Source of the DNA: Antedon mediterranea
Lineage: Eukaryota; Echinodermata; Crinoidea; Comatulida; Antedonidae
Length of the DNA: 64,000 nt
Assembly: GCF_964355755.1 (NCBI RefSeq)
Contig: NC_092680.1
Span: forward strand, 15,601,001-15,665,000
Direction of reading: 5' to 3'
A program made the translations under genes and the position numbers. This document shows, piece after piece, positions 23,976 to 37,800 of this stretch. How positions within the stretch are numbered: position 1 is the first letter of the stretch; every line of letters starts with the position of its first letter. Below the pieces are notes generated by a model. It ran no database searches and was not told the origin of the DNA. It saw nothing but the letters and a program-made list of their open reading frames with translations.

Positions 23976-25861
23976 GGAGAGTATCATAACATTTTTTTTT
24001 GTGGCTTCTTACGCCAGCATCTGTATTTGATCTCGTAACTGTGTATATTTAGCGCCCTCGAATGTAGGAGCACTCGTTATGTAAGAAAATTATGAATAAA
24101 TAGAACATTTTAGCGTCCAAGTGGGACGTAGGCCCTACCTGACCGACGTTAACAAGTTTATTGAGTATTAGGATTACGAGGTTTTATAGTAGGCCTATAA
24201 TAAAGAGTGTAGTATGATTCTTCCCTGGTTAGGTCTATTGCTATTGGAATCCACTATTCCACTACTGATAATCTTCCTGCCAACACCACCTGTCATTCTT
24301 TATTTAAAATAATATATTCGTTTTATTCGAATAACAGCTCTGGTTAATGCATTTTGTGTATAAATGGTTATTGTGAAAGCGTATACAGTATAAATAAAAT
24401 AATTTTTTAAAATAGCATTTTCGTTTGTCTGAACTGAAGATTGCGTTGTAAAAAAAATCTGAATACAACAGCACTGCTACTGGTGACGTATCAAAACGTC
24501 ACGACGGTAAGTTATTCCAAAAAGATATAGCTATTTGTATGAACACAGTAAGCATACACAAAAACATAATTAAATGAACAAATAAATTGAATCTTTATTT
24601 TAACTGCACAATGTATAGACATTTCAGTTTCAATAGTTCAACAAGTAGAACAATTACATTCACACAAAGCGCTCAAAAATCGTCAAAATCCTTACGTGAT
24701 TTATAATTAATTACATTATAGACTTGCAATTTATATCCGTGTCTAATTGAGAACAGGTAAGGATTTTTAACTTACGCCTAAAAGTACATATTAATCAAAA
24801 TAGCTTGTTTTTCTTTATAAAAAAATATATGCAATAATTCGAACCCAACATTTTCCACTATTTAAAAATAAATCAACATTCCCGTTAACTCTGGATACAT
24901 TAACTTTGTGTTCCCTACAATTACAGAAGATTATTGTTGTATTGTATTGTAGGCCGCACATTAATTAACTAAATGAGACACAGTCAAATAGTGGTAAAAA
25001 ACATGGGCAGGGAAGAGTGGAGGGTAGAGGCATTCTTAATGCTACTGGCGGTTAAATATAGGGCATGCTAGTTTCCATCCCTCACAATGGCATTGAAACA
25101 GTATCAGCCAAATGCGAGTGGTTAATTACATATCTGTTTTACACCTCATACACTCGGTTTCGAATTGAAGATTGAAGGTTAGGACTATTTATACAGGAGG
25201 TCGTTTTCCCACTTTTTCTGGTCAAGGGGAAAAGATTATTCTTTGCACTTGTCATTTATCCTTATTATGAGAGACAATATTTAGAGAGTTTGTTGTATAA
25301 TAGGAGGTATTTCCATCATGCGAATTCTAACGACCTTTCTATTCTTATGCATTTTATAGCCATATAGGCCTAGTATAAATGACAACAATTGTAGTATTTT
25401 CTATAACATTAAAGTCACGTCATATCTGAGGAATAACATTTAGTGACAACCACAGTGTTAAATTGAATTGGATTACAATTTTTCATGAGATATATCTTTA
25501 TTGCACAATATACAGGACACCTAGAATTGTGCAATTCTTTAATTGAGTCGAATTGTTTTATATTTTTTATTTCACCCAGTAGGCTAATATGATATTTTAC
25601 TATTTTTATCCTTAATTTCCCAAGTCTCAAATGTCACATTACGCCACAATATACATATTAAAATTTTACAATTTTGTTACTTTATACAGTCAACCGGTAT
25701 TCGAAATGACATAAAAATATCATGTGACGAATATTCTTCAACATTCACATTGTCTAAACACCTTTAAAAAACTAGAAACAAAAAATCAATGTACGTTTTT
25801 ACATTTAACAAAATATACATTAGGCCCTATATCATATTATTCTCATTGGACTTGTTACATA

Positions 25862-28800
25862 TTACATATTGTTATCTTCGCGTAAAAACCTAAATACCCC
25901 CTCATTAATTACGTCAGCAACGTACACGTAGTTCCCGTCTGGCCCTACTGCGATGTCATGTGGCATTTGAAATCCCTGTTGGAAGAAGGAAAACAATTAT
26001 TATTTATTATTAATTTTAAAATTATTACAGTATGAACTGTATTGCCTGATCATGGATGAGATTATCTTAAAAATAATAATTAACCATTAATTTGAATTTT
26101 ACCGATATTAGAGAGCTTTCGCTATCTCAATCGGGAACGAGCCGCCGAGAAAGTAAGGGTTTTTTGAACGAGTACGAGATCGAGAACCGGTAATTCATGC
26201 TGGTTCTCGTTCCCGATCCGAGATAGCGAAAGCTCTCTATTAATGTTTACTTTCAAAATGTTACTACATTTTAACATTATTCTATCGTGTAACAATTAAG
26301 AAATGCATTGGTTGACTTGATTGCACATAAACACAATATCGTGTTTTTAAATAAATTACGTTACGTTATTAGTAACATGAGAACTTTGTCACTAGCAATG
26401 AACCATCAAAAATCGAATGTATTGCATTTTTTAGATTTATTTTCAAAATTGGCGTCAGTTTCAATTTACTGACAATGTTGAAGCGTAAAAAATCGTGTGT
26501 CATTTTAAAATGAGAAAATAAAACAAAACGTTACTGGAAACAAATAATGTGAGGAGTCAATATTCCTGGTTCTTGATAATATTATAGTATAGGTTGAAGG
26601 TGCACAAAAAAAAAACAAGTTCCCATGCTGCTACATAAACGAAGTGAATTTGAATCAGAAAACCAGGGTAACCACCCCACCCCCTCCCCACCCTACTCAT
26701 TACGACAGATACCAGGTCATATGATCAATATTATGGTTGAATGTCAATATACTTTCATTTCTGTTTGGTTATATATATTTTTATTTTACGATATTTTAGT
26801 TAAGTTTAAATTGTAGGCCTATGGCTCAATTTTTGTCGCTAAGAGTTTTGTTCTAGTGCTATATCTCTCTTGCACCATTTAGTTGTGCATATGTGTTGGT
26901 TGTCGTTCTTTTGCAGATCTCTTTCATTAGTATATGGTATGAATATGATAGGGGCATAAGACATTATTATGTGCTCGTTTTTTTATTTGACATCATCCAT
27001 TGTGTTTGGCCAGTCGACATTTTGGCCAACATGGTGAATTTCTTACCTGTGGCGGTGCCCATGTTTCAAGTATTTCACCTGTTTGTATATCTAACGTGTA
27101 TCCTTGTGTTGGAATCCTTTCTGACAGCCCATTTACTGCGTACATAACATCTGATGGTAGAAACAAAATCATCTTTTTCAAATAATAGTATAACAACATT
27201 TAGGTTAGGACATCGATCGTCGTAATATTTAAAATAAGATAACTTTATTCGTCAACACGTAGAACTTATGTAGGCCTACTTTTAACCTAGCTATGAATTA
27301 AACGGTCAATATTGGGCGGGAAAAAAATTAGTTGTAATAGTTTTGTGGACTTCATTAAATCTCTTTCTTGAAGAAAAATAATCTTTATATAAAATTCAAC
27401 AGAACACTCACCTAAAACCCTGTCGTACGCTATTGCGAAAACCTGGCCTCCAAATTCCCTCTTTTCTATTTCATGAATGAAGTCACCGGTTATCGTATTG
27501 AAGCATTGTATTCTTCCGTTCTCTCTGTCAGCGACGCAAATCATCCGACGGGACTCGACAATAGCCAAACTATGAGGAATGTTGAAATTCGATTTTGCTA
27601 GGCCTAATTATAAAATAGGAAGAATTAATTATGTCTTCATTTTTATTAATATATTAATGATAATGTGGAACATTTTTGTCGAGGTGACTTCCAAATTTCC
27701 TGTGCAAACACTATTTTGTTACTGTACAGTAATTCAGCTAAACACAATTTAATTTTAAAACTTAAATGATTTTATTAAAACATCTGAGATTGTCAATATT
27801 CTTGCAGTCAGGTCTTCATCACATATTTATTATGTTTCAATATTTTGATTATTAAAAAAACTCATTAAAATGCGTCCCTGAAGTTCTACAGCCAGTTGTT
27901 TTAAATGACGCTTTCATTAATTCCCTTGATATATAATAATTTATAACTAATTTTACCACCGGTACAGCACTGATGTGTAATGGGCATTTATTTTTTCATT
28001 AGGCAGGTTCATAACCTCTTATATTGCAAATAATTCATCATAAATATCTATTATAGGCAACTGTTACCTTTATTATGTGCTTTGATCTCTTGAAGAAATG
28101 TCCCATTGGACGAAAACTTTAACACCCGTTTGTTGCAATAACTATAAATAAAACATATTTTTAATAACTAAATTGATAACAAGGTTAATAATCTTTCTAA
28201 TTTCGGTTCAACTTAGACTTAGAAGTTTATTTTTAATTCCATGTACATATCGCATTCCCCTTTTTTTTAGTATCATGAAACCATATTTTAAATGTTCCTG
28301 ATAGGAATCAATATGTAGATTGTTCACGCGATTTAAATAGGTAATGATAATGATAATAATTTTCAAAGAACTATGAATGTGTTTTATTTGCTGAGTGATG
28401 TTTTGGTAATATTCTTAATAAACGTTATGTGGAGCCAACCAGGAAAGGAGGAACGAATAACATTAACAAGTAACCGACAGTACATACGTACTACTGTATA
28501 AGCTCCTTAACCACGTGAAGGGACACAATAATAATAACTTTCTTACCCATCTGCTACGAAAACATTTCCAGTTGCTTTGTCGACAGCTACATCAGTGGGT
28601 TTACAGAAGTGATGGTGATCTTCTCCGGGAACAAAGGCTTCGCCTAATGTCATCTCGGTCTTAAATGTTTTACCAGAGACTTTGAAGACTTGGTGAAGTG
28701 CAACGTCAGTTAGCCAGAGGTCCCCATTGTAGTCACAAGTTAGACCATGCGGCATATAGAATCTGATGTAAATTGAAGGGTACAATATTATTTACAGGTA

Positions 28801-31800
28801 TAGCATGCAAATATACCGTGTGTAAAGATATGAAGTAAATTTGAGAATACTGTGACATTTCTTTCGTTATGCTACAACCGGACATGGTGTACCACAAAAC
28901 TTGCTTTAAAGAAGTAAGAAGTAGGAAGAGGTAAACATTTTAAAAAAAGTAATAAAATTAAACAGAAGTATGAAATAAAAAGAAATAAGAAGATGTGATA
29001 AGAAATATTGATTAAAATGAAGTAAGAAGTATGAAGAAGTAAGAAGGAAGTAAGAAAAGTGTGAGAAGTAAAAATAGAAGAAAAAGTAAGAAGTAAGATG
29101 TAGGAAGAAGTGAGAAGAAAGAAATAGAAAGAAGAATAAAATGTAGTAAGAAGTAAGAAATAAGAAGTGAGAAGGAAAAGAATTAAGAAGGAAGAAATAA
29201 ACAATAAGAAGTAAGAAGTAAGAAAAGTGGGGGAAGTAATAATAAGAAGAAGAAGTGAGAAGAGGTAACAAGGAAAAAGAAGTATAAAATGAAAATAAGA
29301 AGTAAGATGTAGGAAAGAGTGAGAAGAAGTAAGAAGTGAGAAGTAAAATGAATTAAGAAGAAGTAAAAAATAAGTATGAAGAATTTAGAAATATATAGAA
29401 GAAATAAAAGAAGTGAAAAGAAGTAAAAAAAATAAGGAGTGAGAAGTAGTAAAAAGAAATAAGAAGTAGGAAAATGTAAGAAATAAGAAGAAGTGAGAAA
29501 AAGTCAGAAGAATTAAGAAGCAGTTAGAAGATGTAAGCAGTAAGAAGAAGTAAGTAGTTAGAAGATGTAAGCAGTAAGAAGAAGTAAGTAGTTAGAAGAT
29601 GTAAGCAGTAAGAAGAAGTAAGTAGTTAGAAGATGTAAGCAGTAAGAAGAAGTAAGTAGTTAGAAGATGTAAGCAGTAAGAAGAAGTAAGTAGTTAGAAG
29701 ATGTAAGCAGTAAGAAGAAGTAAGTAGTTAGAAGATGTAAGCAGTAAGAAGAAGTAAGTAGTTAGAAGATGTAAGCAGTAAGAAGAAGTAAGTAGTTAGA
29801 AGATGTAAGCAGTAGTTAGAAGATGTAAGCAGTTAGAAGAAGTAAGTAGTTAGAAGATGTAAGCAGTAAGAAGAAGTAAGTAGTTAGAAGATGTAAGCAG
29901 TAAGAAGAAGTAAGTAGTTAGAAGATATAAGCAGTAAGAAGAAGTAAGTAGTTAGAAGATGTAAGCAGTAAGAAGAAGTAAGTAGTTAGAAGATGTAAGC
30001 AGTAAGAAGAAGTAAGTAGTTAGAAGATGTAAGCAGTAAGAAGAAGTAAGTAGTTAGAAGATGTAAGCAGTAAGAAGAAGTAAGTAGTTAGAAGATGTAA
30101 GCAGTAGTTAGAAGATGTAAGCAGTTAGAAGAAGTAAGTAGTTAGAAGATGTAAGCAGTAAGAAGAAGTAAGTAGTTAGAAGATGTAAGCAGTAAGAAGA
30201 AGTAAGTAGTTAGAAGATATAAGCAGTAAGAAGAAGTAAGTAGTTAGAAGATGTAAGCAGTAAGAAGAAGTAAGTAGTTAGAAGATGTAAGCAGTAAGAA
30301 GAAGTAAGTAGTTGGAAGATGTAAGCAGTAAGAAGAAGTAAGTAGTTAGAAGATGTAAGCAGTAAGAAGAAGTAAGTAGTTGGAAGATGTAAGCAGTAAG
30401 AAGAAGTAAGTAGTTAGAAGATGTAAGCAGTAAGAAGAAGTTAATATTAAAATGAAGTAAACATTAAAAAAGAAATGAGAAGAATTAAAAATAATTAGGA
30501 AGAGGTAAAAAGAAGTGAGAAGTAAAAAAGAATTAAGAAGTAAGAAGAAGTAAGTAGTTAGAAGATGTAAGCAGTAAGAAGAAGTTAATATTAAAATGAA
30601 GTAAACATTAAAAAGAAATGAGAAGAATTAAAAATAATTAGGAAGAGGTAAAAGGAAGTGAGAAGTAAAAAAGAATTAAGAAGTAAGAAGAAGTAAGTAG
30701 TTGGAAGAAGTAAGCAGTAAGAAGAAGTTAATATTAAAATGAAGTAAACATTAAAAAAGAAATGAGAAGAATTAAGAAGTAAGAAGAAGTAAGTAGTTGG
30801 AAGAAGTAAGCAGTAAGAAGAAGTTAATATTAAAATGAAGTAAACATTAAAAAAGAAATGAGAAGAATTAAGAAGTAAGAAGAAGTAAGTAGTTGGAAGA
30901 AGTAAGCAGTAAGAAGAAGTTAAAATTAAAATGAAGTAAACAATAAAAAAATGAGAAGAATTAAAAATAATTAGGAAGAGGTAAAAAAAATTGAGAAGTA
31001 AAAAAGAATTAGGAAGTAAGAAATAAGTAGTTGGAAGAAGTAAGCAGTAAAAAGAAGTTAATATGAAAATGAAGTAAACAATAAAAAGAAATGAGAAGAA
31101 TTACAAATAATTAGGAAGTTATAAGTAAGAATTAAGTAGTAAAAAAAAGAATTAATAATTAAGAAAGAAAAATTAAGTATAATAATTAATAATAATGTTA
31201 ATACCTGTCAGCTCCTGCTTTCTCTTTAATATAACCACCTCGTTTGCTAAGTAGTAACAAGACGTCTGCCTCTATTGGTCCACGTTCATTGCCATTGATA
31301 AATATGTTATTTTCATCAAAGTCACTGTGAACGTCAATTATTATTACCACATTAACACAAGACACTGGGTATACTCATTTTAACAATAAGCAAAATATTA
31401 TTATTATCGAAATGGTTTTCTTTGCTTTTCGATTTCTTTCACCATGTAGAAATGTTTCTCTTTTCAAATACGATTTCTCAATTAAAACATTAAAATACTA
31501 TACAACTCTGAGGCGCAATCCAATATGTCATGCCTTAAATAAGTAGTGAGTGGAGCTTGGTGGTTAACGTTGTTGCCTTCCTATGCCAAGGTCCAGGGTT
31601 CAATCCTGGCCTAGTGTTACGGCTCTTTTAACTCCATTTCCTAAGCCTCAAATGAGACTTTATAAGCACGATAAATTAATAATAGTTTATCCATCCTGTA
31701 ATTGGCGAGTTGCTCGCTGTTGGATGCGTATAAAATAAAGATCCGCATTAACCCACCAAAGCTCATTATTAAACTCTTTGAGTCTATTCAGTACTTTTAT

Positions 31801-34800
31801 AATTTTAGAGCGAAAAATCTAAAAATAACCTACCTCAATTGCCATGTCCTCTCTCCTCGATGAAACACAAAAACGTCACCAGTGTCTGGCTTAGCGTCAA
31901 CTCCCGTTACTTGTCCAAGATTAACATTAGGGGCGGGCCACGTTAGGTCCTGGACCAATTCAGGGTCGTACCCCCAGGAACTTGAGTATGTTTCATCAAA
32001 ACTCGTGCCTATTCTGTTATCTTGAAGGTTTAATTGCTGAGAACTGTCGTCATAATCGTAAGTGGCGTCATAACTTTCGTCCTGCCATTTTATAGTTTCC
32101 AAAAGTCGTCCTAAATCGTTTAACTTTTCGTCACATAATGGATCAACAAACTGTGAATAGTACCTAGACAGGTAGTGTGCATCTGTTTCGGTGCTAAAAA
32201 TATTAAATAATACGTTATGCCGACTTTGACGTTTGAGAAATTATGTCTAGTGTAATGTTTTGCTAACATAAAGAATCAATAATTTGTACAAAGAAAACAA
32301 TTGTAGAATTGTTATAGGAAACATCTCTTCAAGTTGTACTAAAAACAAGACGATTCCCGTACAAAAAGCTTAGCTTAAATTAACTTAAAATTAAGCAATC
32401 AGTTTGATGTCAGTCGGTTCAATTGTATGATGGACGGTGCAGATTTACCATGGTTTTTATAATGCTGTTGTTCTTGTTTCATGTTGTTATTAAAATACTT
32501 ATTGTGTAAAAAACGAAATAGTGTATGTACAATATTGTTTACGTTTTGAAAAACACTGAATTGTTTTGCATTGGTAAAAAGAAACCAAAGAAAGGATTCA
32601 TAATGTTGATAGCCAAGTAAAAATGAAACTTTAGTAGTAAATTTTGATGTTGGAAATCATAAATTTCTTAAAAATAAACATTGACAACGTTTATTTTTTA
32701 TTTAGGTTAATAAGAATAAATTACCGTATATATAATAGTTATATGATATGTTCGTTTAATCAAATGTGAAGTAGGCTTAAAAACAAATCCTAGCCCTTGA
32801 CATTATAGCTTTCATAGCTTCATCTTCAATTATATTTGAACTGCTCAGCGTTAAATGTCAGTACAATTATCATTCCTCTAACTAATATGTTTTATACTTA
32901 CTATTCCCCCGACAGAAGTTTCAACTCTAGTGCAGACGAATCTTGTATATCACCTAATATCAATATTAAAAAATAATAAAATAAATAAAATACTGATTTT
33001 CCCTCTGAGTTAACTTAATTCTTTCTTTCTAAAAATAGTTTTAACCACTCTCACTTTTGATTAAACCAACTCTTGTTGAGGTTTATCATTGTTTGCCCTA
33101 TTGTCCCATGTCCTATTGGATATGGGTTATGGCAATTTCATCACAATTGTTGACATTATCACTTTAACATTTGAACAAAATATCTCCTCTTTGATTCTGT
33201 CTTCTAGACGTCCGGCAAATTACACAAAATTCTGTGATACTAATGAATATTGTGTCACTTTTTTACATTTTTTTTATTAAAAGAAATACAATTAAAATAG
33301 TTTGCTATTCATAAGTCTGTGTAGAGGGTTAGCCACTGCAAAATGTAGGCGCATTCGTGTATTCTTTTAGTAGGTGGGTAGGTAAATGGAAATAATTATG
33401 CAGCCTAATAAATTTGTGATTACCGTCTTTGTAATGAACCATTAGGACTATATCTCTGATGTAAGCTCCGCCAACAATTAACACTTGCTGTTTCCGCTCT
33501 CCAATCATATCACATGATCTGCTCCAACTGTAAATAATTGAACTTGGACCGCTGCATACAGTCTTCTCGATATGTGGATTACATGACCTAAATATATTAG
33601 TATAAAAGGTAAAGGGATTCAAACAATGTAGGACTACTGCAAATTGTAATAATATGCATCCTATATGATTATGTTCTCCGATAAGAAAAAATACCTTGCT
33701 ACACATTGGTACAATGCATTACAAATTTGAAATATTGTGCCTACAATTTAATTTGTGCTGCATTTGAAAGAATGCGCTACCCATTTTAGCAACATGCTAC
33801 AAAAGTGAAACTGTAAAGTACTGGAGAACGGAGCGGTATAAAGGGTTCCTCTGCTTTTTTCTTGTTTTCTTTTTGGTTATCTTAGGATTTTATGGATCAT
33901 TTGTGTGTTTAAAGCGCTTAGAAACATTGTATTAGGCGCGTTATATAAGCCTACCATTAATATCATTATTAAACAAATTGTGCTACACTCTCTAAATAAT
34001 AATGCTGCACATTTGAATTGTGCTAATTATTTAAAACCATTACAATAGAAAAGATTTTTTACCCATTATAAACAATTTCCTACCCATTGGAGAATAATGT
34101 GTTTCTCATCAGAAAAACAGTACGCTATTGCCAACATGTGTTTTAACAAATGTACTATCCTTTTTAAACATTATGCTAATATGCTCACCAAAACTATTTT
34201 CAGTAAATAAGTTCAGCTCTCATGTCTACACTATCAAACTTTAGGTGATAACAAAATGTAATGAGCTCATATATAATATATATGAGCACATTACATTTTT
34301 TTATCACCTTAAGTTTTGATCCATATTATTATGGACACGAAGACGTCATATCACTACCATGTTAGGTCATATCACTACCATATTTCGACACATCAAATTT
34401 TTTGTCAAACTTGTTTGATAGTGTAGACAGAGCTTTAGATACGTACCAAGCTGTATTTGATACAGATGGCTCTTCCAGACATCCGTACACAGTCATTGCA
34501 TCAACCGATTCATTTTGAGGTAGGGGTACATATCCAACTAACAAAAAAATAAAAGTTGTATCCCTTGAATTACTGTATACTTATGTTTTAATGAATATTT
34601 CAAAACCAAATTAATATCGTCCTTATACGTAAATGAGTGGACTGTTTTATATAACATCGTAAGAAATAGCTTCAATGTACCAATGACTGGGAATCATTAT
34701 CAAAACATTGGCACCATACCTTTCTACCAATGGTTGTGTTTGGCTCAAGTTTTGAGCTAACGTATCTTGTAGACGGGTTATGTTCACAGTCAATGTATAG

Positions 34801-37800
34801 CTTCACTATGCAGAAACCATTTTAATTAGCTCTAACTTACTTTAACATAATTTTAGGCCTACTGTAACGGTTACTACGTACTGTGTACAATTTTGATACG
34901 AAACCGTATCGTTTTCAATTGTGGGAGATCCGGGAATATACATTATGTCTGTTTTACAAATCACAATGCATTTGTGGATAGGTATTTTACCAGGGAAGAG
35001 TCACTCTTGTGTGCTTATAGTAGTCACGTGTGCCTATAGTAGTCGTGTGTGCTTAGAGTAGTCGTGTGTACTTATAGTATGGGTGCTTATAGTAGTCACA
35101 TATGTTCATAGTTATAGTCGTGTGTGCTTATAGTATTTATGTGTGTTTAGAGTGGTCATACTTATAGTATGGGTGCTTATAGTAGTCACATGTTTATAGT
35201 TATAGTCGTGTGTGCCTATAGTATTCACGTGCGCTTATAGCAGTCATTGTGTGCTTATAGTAGTCACATGTTTATACTTATAGTCGTGTGTGCATATAGT
35301 ATTCATGTGTGCCTATAGTATTCATGTGTGCTTATAGCAGTCATTGTGTGCTTTTAGTAGTCACATGTTTATACTTATAGTCGTGTGTGCTTATAGTATT
35401 ATGTGTGCTTATAGCAGTCATTGTGTGCTTATAGTAGTCACATGTTTATAGTTATAGTCGTGTGTGCTTATAGTATTCATGTGTGGTTATAGCAGTCATT
35501 GTGTGCTTTTAGTAGTCACATGTTTATACTTATAGTCGTGTGTGCTTATAGTATTCACGTGTGCTTATAGCAGTCATTGTGTGCTTATAGTAGCCACATG
35601 TTTATACTTTTAGTCGTGTGTGCTTATAGTATTCATGTGTGCTTATAGCAGTCATTGTGTGCTTATAGTAGTCACATGTTTATACTTATAGTCGTGTGTG
35701 CTTATAGTATTCATGTGTGCCTATAGTATTTATGTGTGCTTTTAGCAGTCATTGTGTGCTAATAGTAGTCACATGTTTATACTTATAGTCGTGTGTGCTT
35801 ATAGTATTCATGTGTGCCTATAGTATTCATGTGTGCATATAGCAGTCACTGTGTGCTTATAGCAATGAACTATAACATGCTTGAGTTTAATGGAAGAAAT
35901 CATCTTATGTTTTTGTTTTATTTCATCAAGAAACTCACCAATCCAACTTTGTTCTGTACTTAGTGATACACCTGCACAAGCGTACATGTCATTCTAAAAA
36001 GGAAAGAAAAAAATACATTTCTCTCAAATGTTTAAGCTTTAAAGATGTATTGTCCCCCTGAAAAATAATTGTTGTTGTTGAATATGCCATTTTAATGTCA
36101 CATAATAGTTATTGACCAAAAATTGGATCGAAACAAAAATTATTTACCTGAAAAAACTAGAATTTAAAGCCAAAAATTGTCAAATTGGCTGCCAGCCAAT
36201 GGATTTTTGGTTGAATATAACCATTTATCATGTTATTTTATAAGTGAAAACATTATTTTTTTTACATTTTTTTTTTCTACGGAAGTGATTCACTTTATTA
36301 AAACTACAAAATAACCTATTCAAAATCTGATTTAAATAATCTTCTTGTTTTTGGGGAACAATACATCTTTAAACAATATCATAAATATCAAGTGTATCGA
36401 CTTAAAAATAATATTAATTTAATGACGTCATCAGGACAAAACAGAGATTGAAAAATGTTCATTTGCAAACTGTAGTATACGTGATAATAAACTCGCGTGT
36501 ATCGAGTTAAATTCGAGGGCTGAATGATCAAGTAAACATTTGATGACTTGATATAATCTAAAGCTCTGTCTACCATCAAAAAAGCGATGTGCCCATATAT
36601 GGACACATCACACTTTTTTGTCAAACTAGTTTGATAATAAACTCGCGTGTATCGAGTGCAATTCGAGGGCTTGATATTATATCTAAAGCACTGTCTACGC
36701 TATCAAACTTTATGTGACAAAAACAATGTGATGTGCCCATATATGGACACGATAATGTCATGTTATATTTGGCCACATCACACTTTCTCAAACTAGTTTG
36801 ATAGTGTAGACATGGCCACGCACGCCACATATACTACACACGTATGTGACATATTTGGCCACATCACACTTTCTCAAATTAGTTTGATAGTGTAGACATG
36901 GCCACGCACGCCACATATACTACACACGCATGTGACACGCATGTGACACGCGAGGTAATGATAATTCAATTAATACACTCAACATTGGTCCATCCAATAA
37001 TTGATTTTCAACTCAAATATCTGTTCATACCTATTAAATCTAAATTCGTATTAATTGATATGCAAAATTGGTCACAATGAACAATTCTTAATAGAAAGAG
37101 TCACTTGCGAACGTTAACATTAAATGTCATCGACACTCGTAGTTTAGTAGTAATCGAAAGGCAATTACAGAGCATAGAATGAAGAAGGATATACTATTTG
37201 TCTTTACCTTATAGGCCTAGAGTTACGAACCTTCGAACAAGAAGGAGGTATCATTACTACGTTGTGTTTTTAGCCCGGTTTTTAGTTAACAAAGAATTTA
37301 TATCGTGCCGTGTACATTAAAGAAAACAATACCTAGTGAAATAGTGATACGGATCCAACCCAGAAGAAATGTATTTGATTTGGACCAACACACGCCATAG
37401 TGAGTTAGTATCGAATCACTAAAGATGTAACGTTTAATACACGTAGTGCATGGGGTAACGTATTTTTATATCGCTTGAGAAAATGTGATTATTTTTTCTG
37501 CAGGCGCGGGTACAAGAGTAACGTAATTATGATATCGCTTGAAACAATTCGAAAAGTTTTTCTTTCAGACGCAAGTACAGGAGAAATATAATACTATGAT
37601 ATCGCTTGAGAAAATCGAACAGTTTTCTCTAAATGTGCTAAAAAAGAAAATACAATAACAAAAAATTTAGCGCTGCCATTCCAATTCATAAGCGGAATAT
37701 GGAGAAATGCGTCTTCGCGTCAGTGACTAGATTCATAATTCAATTCAATTAAAAAATCATTCAATTCAACTCAAAATCAATTTGAAAATTAAGTTGATTA

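Larger units (their letters stand above)
22126..25861. other. Intergenic region between PACRG and the PAL paralogue (convergent genes)
   Basis: It holds both 3' UTRs, a MITE (22456-22704), A-rich tracts and two tRNA-like repeats (23527-23590 and 23728-23975). Possible AATAAA signals for PACRG occur near 22499 and 23204. No coding exon was recognised. Confidence 0.55.

Noticed and set aside
26893-27199. Open frames on the + strand opposite exon 11 of the PAL paralogue
   Set aside because: They are antisense shadows of the real minus-strand exon at 27047-27150.
28872-29271. Two 110-121 aa minus-strand open frames rich in Phe, Leu, Ser and Tyr
   Set aside because: They are translations of the GAAGTAAGAA purine-rich tandem repeat. 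The composition is entirely explained by the repeat.
29524-30440. Regular array that could suggest a CRISPR
   Set aside because: The units are contiguous 34-bp tandem repeats with no unique spacers, in an intron of an animal gene.
31542-31620. tRNA gene candidate with A- and B-box-like motifs
   Set aside because: No cloverleaf can be closed, and a reversed copy with the same 3' body is at 44518-44720, so it is a SINE.
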